Below the pieces are notes generated by a model. It had not been told where the DNA came from, searched no databases, and worked only from the letters and a program-made list of their open reading frames with translations. A program made the position numbers and the translations under genes. Shown one piece after another: positions 6,458-11,548 of a stretch of DNA of 13,807 bases; position 1 is the stretch's first letter, and every line of letters begins with the position of its first letter. Where the stretch lies: NCBI GenBank assembly GCA_046094505.1, contig JBJTHN010000082.1, forward strand, positions 1 through 13,807, given 5' to 3'. This DNA comes from RFTU01 sp046094505 (GTDB lineage: Bacteria; Pseudomonadota; Gammaproteobacteria; Burkholderiales; Burkholderiaceae_C).

Positions 6458-7042
6458 TCAGCGGGCGTCCTTCCACGAACCCAACACCGCGCGCCAGGTG
6501 TCGAAGCGGTCCCGTTCCAGCCACACCGATTCCTGCCAAGCCGGCCCCAGATCAAGGGTCTGCTGCACCTGAACCCTGACCCCAAGGCGCAGCCTGCTGC
6601 CCAAGCCACGGAAGTCGATTTCCAGATGGCCCACAGGCGTGTGGGCCGGTGCAGGCCAGGGTGTGGTGGCGGCTGTGTTGGTGCAGTCGCATCGCCAGGG
6701 GGTGGCCGTAGCGCCGGGTGCTAGATCCACCATACAGCGCAGCGTACGCCCGTCTTGGGCCAGGCGCGCCGCGAACGAATCGGCATGGCGGCCCAGCGCC
6801 ACAGGCCCGCCCTGTGCGTGGCACTGCAGGTCAACGGGCCGAGGGTCTTCCAGCCGTGCAAGTGTCCACATCAGTCCCGCTTGCCCGAGGGCTTGGGCCT
6901 GCGCGTGCGCCCACAGGTGCCCGCTTTGGCGCTCACGCTCTACCGCCCAGCGCTGCACCAGGGCGGCGCTCAGGGCAGAGCCCGACAGCAGCACGGTGCA
7001 CAAGAGCAGCGCCACCCACCCACGACTGCCGTGCGAGCTCAC
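6458..7042 (-). CDS. PilX/GspK-like minor pilin assembly protein
   Basis: From the GTG at 7042 the protein has 194 residues. Its short leader has basic residue R7 and ends in G8. It is followed by a hydrophobic helix (WVALLLCTVLLSGSALSAAL, about 9-28), then the segment AQAQALGQAGLMWTLARLE, which closely resembles the amphipathic stalk of PilX proteins. Glu5 of the mature protein is absent, which is normal for PilX/GspK tip-capping subunits. Cysteines at LQCHAQGG, LRCMVD and RCDC suggest disulfides in the globular part. The frame is open to 7336, but that extension is low-complexity and overlaps the PilW-like gene. The chosen GTG overlaps the upstream stop (GTGA), the usual arrangement for coupled pilin genes. 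In type IV pili PilX helps start assembly with PilV and PilW. Confidence 0.75.
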   Translation of the reverse strand: MSSHGSRGWVALLLCTVLLSGSALSAALVQRWAVERERQSGHLWAHAQAQALGQAGLMWTLARLEDPRPVDLQCHAQGGPVALGRHADSFAARLAQDGRTLRCMVDLAPGATATPWRCDCTNTAATTPWPAPAHTPVGHLEIDFRGLGSRLRLGVRVQVQQTLDLGPAWQESVWLERDRFDTWRAVLGSWKDAR

Positions 7043-7641
7043 GGCACCGGAACCGGCACCACCGGGCTGGCCATGGCTTCGCAGGCCAAGGGCCCGCCGT
7101 TGCGGGGTCGCATGCGCACCGTGGTGGGCCCCAGACCCGGGCGTATCGGCTGCAGGGCCACCGTGACGTGTGGCACGCATCCCGCGGCGACCCCGGTGGC
7201 CACGGCCCAACTGCGCCAGCCCGATGTGGGCGTGTCGTGCACGGCCTGAAAGCTGCCGGCACTCTGGGCGCGCTGCATCAGGGTGCCCGATTGCAGGCGA
7301 AAGCCAGCGGGGCGGGTGGGGTCTGAGGCCGCACACGCATCACACAAAAAGCCGATGGCTGGGTTGGAGCCGCTGTCGACCTGCAGCTGGTCATAGCCCG
7401 GGTGGAGCGCGGGCTGCAGGCGGTGCCCTGCGATGCGCAACTCGGCGCGCAGCACCTGGGCCACGACGCCCAGGTCTTGTAGTTGCAGTTGCCGCTGGTG
7501 CAGTGCCATGGCCACACGCGCTTGGTGCAGAAAGAGGCTCGTGGCTGCGGCCACCACCACCAGCCCCAAGCTGTGGGCCACCATCCACTCCAACAGGGCC
7601 ACGCCGCGCTGCGGGCCCCTGGCGGCGGTGCCAAGCCTCAT
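7039..7641 (-). CDS. pilW: PilW-like minor pilin assembly protein
   Basis: 200 residues. A type III (prepilin) signal is clear: a leader of 13 residues ending RG, then VALLEWMVAHSLGLVVVAA with Glu at mature position 5 and a single hydrophobic helix. The stalk LQLQDLGVVAQVLRAELRIAGH (about 52-73) matches the PilW pattern, where a segment of the form L-x-L-L-x-R-(D/E)-L-R-x-A-G follows the helix. Cysteines in FLCDACAA and near the C-terminus (LACEAM) are consistent with disulfides. Prepilin peptidase would cleave after G13, and the mature protein would sit in the inner membrane and join the initiation complex of the pilus. It overlaps both neighbours by 4 bp (ATGA upstream, GTGA downstream). 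GspJ is the alternative name, but no secretion-system genes are nearby. Confidence 0.82.
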   Translation of the reverse strand: MRLGTAARGPQRGVALLEWMVAHSLGLVVVAAATSLFLHQARVAMALHQRQLQLQDLGVVAQVLRAELRIAGHRLQPALHPGYDQLQVDSGSNPAIGFLCDACAASDPTRPAGFRLQSGTLMQRAQSAGSFQAVHDTPTSGWRSWAVATGVAAGCVPHVTVALQPIRPGLGPTTVRMRPRNGGPLACEAMASPVVPVPVP

Positions 7642-8102
7642 GGTGCCCAGCAGCGCCGTTGGGCGTCAGGCTCCAGGGCCTGGCCGTCGCTGGCGGCCAT
7701 CTCTATGGCCACGCCGGCCTGAACCACCAGGGCCATGCGTGTACAGGTGCGGTCGGACTGTTGGGGTGAGCCCCTGTGGGGAAGGGCCAGCAGGCTGTAG
7801 CCGCTGTGGTCGGCATGCCCAACGCTCAGCTCATAGTGCGCGGCCGGCGACAGCAAGGGGTGGGCCAGGTGCGCCACATGGTCGGCGTAGCGGCCATGCG
7901 CCCAACGGTGGCGCTCCTGGGCCAATTGCAGGCTGGCCAGCGCGACCTGCGCGTCCACCCGTCGGCCCTTGTGCAGCTGATCACGCCAAGCCGGGTAGGC
8001 GGCTGCAGCCAGCACCGATGCCACCGCCAGGGCCACACCCAGCTCCAACAGCGTGAGCCCGCGCAGCGCGCGGCGTCGCCGGTCGCGGCTGCTCCTCAGC
8101 AT
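7638..8102 (-). CDS. pilE: PilE-type minor pilin (type IV pilin-like protein)
   Basis: From the ATG at 8102 the protein has 154 residues; an in-frame GTG at 8111 would add three. The ATG is preferred because GGTGG lies about 8 nt upstream and the overlap with the previous stop is short (7 bp). The leader is 15 residues and very basic (RDRRRRALRG), with cleavage expected after G15. The mature start LTLLELGVALAVASVLAAAAYPAW has Glu5. The next part (DAQVALASLQLAQERHRWAHGRYA) matches PilE-family minor pilins, as do GYSLLALP and two C-terminal cysteines (DRTCTR and RRCWAP), which would form the D-region disulfide. GspG is a weaker alternative. It is the second gene of the set. Confidence 0.78.
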   Translation of the reverse strand: MLRSSRDRRRRALRGLTLLELGVALAVASVLAAAAYPAWRDQLHKGRRVDAQVALASLQLAQERHRWAHGRYADHVAHLAHPLLSPAAHYELSVGHADHSGYSLLALPHRGSPQQSDRTCTRMALVVQAGVAIEMAASDGQALEPDAQRRCWAP

Positions 8103-8647
8103 GCGGGCCACCCGGCTGTGGGTCCATCCGGAGAACAGCGGCGCAACCGACCCGCCAGGTTCACCACGTGGTGCACGGTACGCCCATCTGACAGGTGCAG
8201 TCGCAGCGTGCCCGTCGGCGACACGCTACGGCTGCCGGGGCTCCACAGTTGGCTGCTGACGTTCGCGCTGGCCGAAACACCGGTGGGCAAGGGGGCGGTG
8301 CGGGCCAGCAGCCGCACGCCTGCGCGGCACACCGCCGGACCGCTGCAACCGCTGCAATCTCCGCGCTGCCCGGTGTGGGCCAACAGGCAGGCCTCGGGCC
8401 GTTGCGCGCTGGCGGCCAGGTCCAGCCGAACCGGCTGCTGCAATTCAAAAGACCACTGGCGGGCCACCATCAGCACCCGAACCCAATCGGCTGACGCGGC
8501 CTGCAGGCGCCGCATGCCCAACCAGTCGGCCAACTGCACCCAGGCCGTTGCCGACAGGGCCGCGGCCAGTGCGCAGGTCACCAGCAGTTCCAGCAGGCCA
8601 AAGCCGCGGCTGCGCGGGGCACTGGGGGGCAATGCTGCAGGGGCCAT
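8096..8647 (-). CDS. fimT: FimT/GspH-family pseudopilin
   Basis: From the ATG at 8647 the protein has 183 residues; a GTG at 8680 is also in frame but lies inside a hairpin. The 15-residue leader ends SRG and is followed by FGLLELLVTCALAAALSATAW with Glu5, a standard prepilin N-terminus. LADWLGMRRLQAASADWVRVLMVARQWSFELQQPVRLDLA follows the GspH/FimT pattern (amphipathic stalk, then the first strand of the sandwich). The globular part holds a cysteine cluster (C-x10-C-x2-C-x5-C from EACLL to AVCRAG), with two more cysteines at the C-terminus (RRCSP and WPAC). FimT proteins are minor pilins; some bind DNA during natural transformation, but nothing here proves that role. A -10-like TACAGT lies 6 nt before the ATG, so this may begin the pilin operon. 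Confidence 0.8.
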   Translation of the reverse strand: MAPAALPPSAPRSRGFGLLELLVTCALAAALSATAWVQLADWLGMRRLQAASADWVRVLMVARQWSFELQQPVRLDLAASAQRPEACLLAHTGQRGDCSGCSGPAVCRAGVRLLARTAPLPTGVSASANVSSQLWSPGSRSVSPTGTLRLHLSDGRTVHHVVNLAGRLRRCSPDGPTAGWPAC

Positions 8648-8653
8648 GCGGCC

Positions 8654-8659
8654 ACTGTA
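8654..8659 (-). promoter_or_regulatory. -10-like hexamer before fimT
   Basis: TACAGT on the minus strand lies 6 nt before the fimT ATG, downstream of the nrdR/fimT hairpin. If used, transcription would start at or next to the start codon. No -35 match is seen at normal spacing, so the call is weak. Confidence 0.25.
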
Positions 8660-8671
8660 GGGTGCCGGCCT

Positions 8672-8711
8672 GGCCCGCACATCGCCCTGTGGAGGGCCTC
8701 CGATGCGGGCC
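8672..8711 (-). terminator. Long GC-rich hairpin between nrdR and fimT
   Basis: GGCCCGCA (8672-8679) and TGCGGGCC (8704-8711) are perfect reverse complements. Inside, TCG/CGA and GCCCT/AGGGC can pair further around a short loop, with small bulges. The hairpin starts 11 bp after the nrdR stop and ends 24 bp before the fimT ATG. No T-tract follows on the minus strand, so it could be an atypical terminator or an mRNA-processing or stability element separating glyA-nrdR from the pilin genes. Confidence 0.45.
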
Positions 8712-8722
8712 CGGCGCCGCGC

Positions 8723-9166
8723 TCAGATGTCGCGGATCAGCTTGCGGAACTCGTCCACGTCTTCAAAGCTGCGGTACACCGAGGCGAAGCGGACATAGGC
8801 CACCTTGTCGATGCGCTTGAGCTCGCGCATCACCAACTCACCCAAGCGCGAAGACGACACCTCGCGCTGAGCGCTGGCCAGCAGCTGTTCCTGGATGCGC
8901 TCCATCGCATCATCGATCTGCTCCACGCTCACAGGCCGCTTGCGCAGGGCCAGTTGCATAGAGGCGCGCAGCTTGCCATTGGCAAACTCCACCCGCGCGC
9001 CGTCCTTTTTCACCACCACGGGCATGGCGATGTCGGCGCGTTCATAGGTGGTGAACCGGCGGTCGCAGCTCGGGCACTTGCGCCGCCGGCGAACCGCATC
9101 ACCCTCTTCAGAGTCCCGCGTCTCGACGACCTGTGTATCACCGTGTGTGCAAAAAGGGCAGCGCAC
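8723..9166 (-). CDS. nrdR: NrdR, transcriptional repressor of ribonucleotide reductase genes
   Basis: 147 residues, the normal NrdR length. An N-terminal zinc ribbon has ligands C3, C6, C31 and C34 (MRCPFC and KCPSCDRRFTTYE), with the basic RRRRK just before the second pair. An ATP-cone domain follows at about residues 46-136 (VVKKDGARVEFANGKLRASM and onwards). In the family the ATP-cone senses ATP/dATP and the zinc ribbon binds NrdR boxes in front of nrd operons; no such box was recognised in this window. The start codon is GTG, supported by AAAGG about 8 nt upstream and by the invariant MRCPFC start. It begins 11 bp after glyA, a pairing that is common in proteobacteria, so both are probably under the upstream riboswitch. 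Confidence 0.97.
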   Translation of the reverse strand: MRCPFCTHGDTQVVETRDSEEGDAVRRRRKCPSCDRRFTTYERADIAMPVVVKKDGARVEFANGKLRASMQLALRKRPVSVEQIDDAMERIQEQLLASAQREVSSSRLGELVMRELKRIDKVAYVRFASVYRSFEDVDEFRKLIRDI

Positions 9167-9177
9167 GGTCTGGCCTT

Positions 9178-10428
9178 TCAGCGGTACACAGGAAATTCGC
9201 GCGTGAGGGCCGACACCTTGGCCCGCACGGCTTCGATGTTGGCTTCGTCATGCGGCCGGTCCAACACGTCGGCAATCAGGTGCGCGGTGATGCGCGCCTG
9301 TTCTTGCTTGAAGCCGCGCGTGGTCAGGGCTGGTGTGCCCAGGCGGATGCCGCTGGTGACCATGGGCTTTTGCGGGTCGTTGGGAATGCCGTTTTTGTTG
9401 CAGGTCATGTGGGCACGGCCCAGGATGGCCTCGGCTTCCTTGCCGGTGAGGTTCTTGGGGCGCAGGTCCACCAGCATCACATGGCTTTGCGTGCCGCCGC
9501 TGACGATGCGCAGGCCGCGCTCGATCAGGGTCTGGGCCAGCACCTGTGCATTGGCCACCACCTGCTGCTGGTACTGGCGGAAGGCCGGTTGCAGGGCCTC
9601 GTGAAAGGCCACCGCCTTGCCCGCAATCACATGCATCAGGGGCCCGCCCTGAATGCCCGGGAAGATGGCGCTGTTGATCTTCTTGGCAATGTCTTCGTCA
9701 TTGGCCAGGATGATGCCCCCGCGCGGGCCACGCAGGCTCTTGTGCGTGGTGCTGGTCACCACATGGGCGTGCGGCACCGGGTTGGGGTAGACGCCCGCAG
9801 CAATCAAGCCCGAGTAGTGCGCCATGTCGACCATGAAGTACGCGCCGACGTCCCGTGCCACGCGGGCGAAGCGCTCGAAGTCGATGTGCAGCGAATAGGC
9901 CGAGGCCCCGGCGATGATCAGCTTGGGCTTGTGCTCATGGGCCAGCCGCTCCATCGCTTCGTAGTCGATCACTTCCTGCGCATCCAGCCCGTAGCTGACC
10001 ACCTTGAACCACTTGCCGCTCATGTTCAGCGGCATGCCGTGGGTCAAGTGGCCACCCTCGGCCAGGCTCATGCCCATGATGGTGTCGCCGGGCTGCAGCA
10101 GGGCAAAGAACACGGCCTGATTGGCCTGCGAGCCGGAATTGGCCTGCACATTGGCGAAGTTTGCGCCATACAACTGCTTGAGCCGGTCGATGGCCAGTTG
10201 CTCCACCACATCCACATGCTCACACCCACCGTAGTAGCGCCGGCCCGGATAGCCCTCGGCGTACTTGTTGGTGAGCTGTGAACCTTGCGCCTGCATCACG
10301 GCCGGCGAGGTGTAGTTCTCGCTGGCGATGAGCTCGATGTGTTCTTCCTGGCGCCGGTTTTCGGCTTGCACAACGGACCACAGATCAGGGTCCACCAGGG
10401 CCAGGGTAGAGGTGTTGCGATCAAACAT
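9178..10428 (-). CDS. glyA: GlyA, serine hydroxymethyltransferase
   Basis: 416 residues, normal for bacterial SHMT. It interconverts serine plus THF with glycine plus 5,10-methylene-THF, the main source of one-carbon units. Recognisable segments: ENRRQEEHIELIASENYTS, NKYAEGYPGRRYYGGCEHVD, VQANSGSQAN (94-103), MSLAEGGHLTHG, MVDMAHYSGLIAAG with the cofactor Asp at 201, and VVTSTTHKSLRGPRGG with K230 as the PLP lysine. The start at 10428 is chosen because MFDRNTSTL fits the family N-terminus; the open frame reaches 10566, but that extension translates the riboswitch. Only a weak ribosome-binding site (GAGA, about 10 nt upstream) precedes the ATG. The 177-bp leader carries a ZTP riboswitch, which implies control by folate/one-carbon status. 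Confidence 0.98.
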   Translation of the reverse strand: MFDRNTSTLALVDPDLWSVVQAENRRQEEHIELIASENYTSPAVMQAQGSQLTNKYAEGYPGRRYYGGCEHVDVVEQLAIDRLKQLYGANFANVQANSGSQANQAVFFALLQPGDTIMGMSLAEGGHLTHGMPLNMSGKWFKVVSYGLDAQEVIDYEAMERLAHEHKPKLIIAGASAYSLHIDFERFARVARDVGAYFMVDMAHYSGLIAAGVYPNPVPHAHVVTSTTHKSLRGPRGGIILANDEDIAKKINSAIFPGIQGGPLMHVIAGKAVAFHEALQPAFRQYQQQVVANAQVLAQTLIERGLRIVSGGTQSHVMLVDLRPKNLTGKEAEAILGRAHMTCNKNGIPNDPQKPMVTSGIRLGTPALTTRGFKQEQARITAHLIADVLDRPHDEANIEAVRAKVSALTREFPVYR

Positions 10429-10459
10429 GGGGGCGATTCTCGTGTGGGTGAAGGGGCCT

Positions 10460-10486
10460 CGTGGGTACCGCGCACGGCCCACGTGC
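10460..10486 (-). promoter_or_regulatory. Putative expression platform of the glyA riboswitch (competing hairpins)
   Basis: The 3' strand of aptamer helix P3 (GCACG, 10486-10482) can instead pair with CGTGC at 10476-10472 across a 5-nt loop. CGTGGG at 10483-10478 can pair with CCCACG at 10465-10460. Both pairings exclude P3. No U-tract follows, so an intrinsic terminator is not evident; control may act on translation or on Rho access. This is inferred from base pairing only. Confidence 0.5.
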
Positions 10487-10599
10487 TGCCCAGGCGCACG
10501 GCTGATTGCCACGGCACAGGGCCGGCACCCGCGCTTCACGGTGTTACCACCTCGGCGCAGCCCCACACAGGGCCCGCCTATCGCCAGTCACGCGGTGCC
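10482..10599 (-). promoter_or_regulatory. ZTP/ZMP riboswitch (pfl motif) in the glyA leader
   Basis: Read on the minus strand, the leader contains CGTGACTGGCGA (10592-10581), a core block of the pfl/ZTP aptamer, and GCGCCTGGGCA (10497-10487), which corresponds to the conserved 3' element (CCGCCUGGGCA). P1 pairs GGCACC (10599-10594) with GGTGCC (10529-10524). The arm after the first core block pairs 10578-10575 with 10557-10554 and 10573-10570 with 10563-10560. A small GTAA-capped hairpin follows (10551-10540). P3 pairs CGTGC (10500-10496) with GCACG (10486-10482) around the second core block. A pseudoknot between the GGCG of the first block and the CGCC of the second is possible. Known ZTP riboswitches turn on glyA, purH and folD when ZMP/ZTP signals folate shortage. 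The position before glyA fits exactly. Confidence 0.9.
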
Positions 10600-10605
10600 A
10601 GTAGT

Positions 10606-11472
10606 TTAGCCGCCAGCGGCCAGCTGCGCCGATCCCGTGGCCGTCGCAGGTGCCGCTGCCGAGGCAGGCAGCACCGAGTGGACGATGGTGTGCGGCACCG
10701 ACTTGCCCTGGGCCACCTGCTGCAAGGCACGGTGCTCGGCCAGCACCTTTTGGGTGTAGCCGTTGTCGTCACCTTCCGGGTGCGTCACACCCACATAGCA
10801 GCGCAAGCCTTCTTCCAGCCCGCCGTTGCGGGCCACGCAATCGCGCAGCACCTGCACGCCCACCCGCAGGTTGCTCACCGGGTCGAAGGCCGCGTGCGCG
10901 CCGCCAAAAGCTTGGTACTTGTCGTCATGAATGCGCTTCATCACCTGCATCAGGCCTTGCGCGCCCATCGTGCTTTGCGCAAACGGGTTGAAGGAGGACT
11001 CCACGGCCACCACCGCCAGGATCAGGGTGGGCTCGAGTTTGCTGCGCCCACCCAAGGCCCACGACTCGTGCACCAGGCGGGAAACAGGCTCCAACGCCAC
11101 GCGGTAGCGCCGCGACAGCCAGCTCGCCACGGCCGCCTGTTCGCGGCTCAGCCGCTCGGGCTCCAAGGCTGTGGCCCGCTTGCTGGCTTGCGGTTCGGCC
11201 AGGGCGCTCAGCAGGTTGCCGTCCTGCTCCGCTCGCTGTTCCAGCCGCTCCTGCAGCCAGCCCAGCGCGAAGGATTCCACGCGGTTGCGCACGTCCTCGG
11301 TACCGCCCATGAAGATCAGGCCGGCCACCACCGTCAAGCCCAGCAGGGCCAAGGTGTTGTGGCTGACTTCCAGCAGGCCGTTGCCCACGTCCCGGGCAAA
11401 GATCGCGACGCCGTCGCGCAGGATGACCCAGCGGGCGGCCAGGCGCCCCAGGGTGCTGTCGGGTGCGTTCAT
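10606..11472 (-). CDS. Membrane-anchored lytic transglycosylase, SLT domain
   Basis: 288 residues. An N-terminal cytoplasmic stretch is followed by a single membrane segment at about 40-57 (TLALLGLTVVAGLIFMGG), then a helical linker with many charged residues, and a lysozyme-like SLT domain at about 140-245. The domain shows ILAVVAVESSFNPFAQS with catalytic Glu at 158 and the conserved GAQGLMQVM (170-178), plus VGVQVLRDC and RCYVG. Such enzymes cleave the MurNAc-GlcNAc bond of peptidoglycan non-hydrolytically, releasing 1,6-anhydro sugars. The Ala/Pro/Thr-rich tail is probably disordered. It has its own promoter-like sequence and a good ribosome-binding site (AGGCGGGG, about 6-10 nt upstream), and is divergent from ubiD. 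Its stop lies only 6 bp before the riboswitch, so read-through into glyA is possible. The physiological role (wall remodelling or secretion) cannot be assigned. Confidence 0.88.
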   Translation of the reverse strand: MNAPDSTLGRLAARWVILRDGVAIFARDVGNGLLEVSHNTLALLGLTVVAGLIFMGGTEDVRNRVESFALGWLQERLEQRAEQDGNLLSALAEPQASKRATALEPERLSREQAAVASWLSRRYRVALEPVSRLVHESWALGGRSKLEPTLILAVVAVESSFNPFAQSTMGAQGLMQVMKRIHDDKYQAFGGAHAAFDPVSNLRVGVQVLRDCVARNGGLEEGLRCYVGVTHPEGDDNGYTQKVLAEHRALQQVAQGKSVPHTIVHSVLPASAAAPATATGSAQLAAGG

Positions 11473-11494
11473 GGTGAACCCCGCCTAAGTATTA

Positions 11495-11510
11495 ACCCTA
11501 AATTCTAACA
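11495..11510 (-). promoter_or_regulatory. Putative extended -10 promoter of the lytic transglycosylase gene
   Basis: On the minus strand TGTTAGAAT (11510-11502) is an extended -10 element (TG-n-TATAAT like, 5 of 6 in the hexamer). Transcription would start near 11495, giving a leader of about 23 nt that contains the AGGCGGGG ribosome-binding site. No good -35 is seen at 16-18 bp, which extended -10 promoters tolerate. Confidence 0.45.
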
Positions 11511-11548
11511 CGCCAGCCCGGTTGCGCCGGGCCGGGTAACCTCGCGTC

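Noticed and set aside
7043..7336. Upstream extension of the PilX-like frame
   Set aside because: Low-complexity His/Arg/Gly-rich sequence opposite the frame of the PilW-like gene; the GTG at 7042 directly precedes the prepilin-like leader.
9133..10281. 382-residue open frame antisense to glyA
   Set aside because: Shadow of a highly conserved gene; composition (His, Val, Gly, Gln) follows from the codon bias of glyA and no domain is recognisable.
10429..10566. N-terminal extension of GlyA or a small leader peptide
   Set aside because: The frame is open but translates riboswitch helices, and GlyA proteins start at the MFDRN-like position.
10482..10599. Cobalamin, glycine or SAH riboswitch as explanation of the glyA leader
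   Set aside because: The sequence blocks CGTGACTGGCGA and GCGCCTGGGCA fit the ZTP motif; the conserved boxes of the other classes are absent.
11516..11532. 6-bp inverted repeat (GCCCGG/CCGGGC) between the divergent transglycosylase and ubiD genes
   Set aside because: Short GC-only repeats like this arise often in such DNA; no regulator site could be recognised, so it is not called an operator or terminator.
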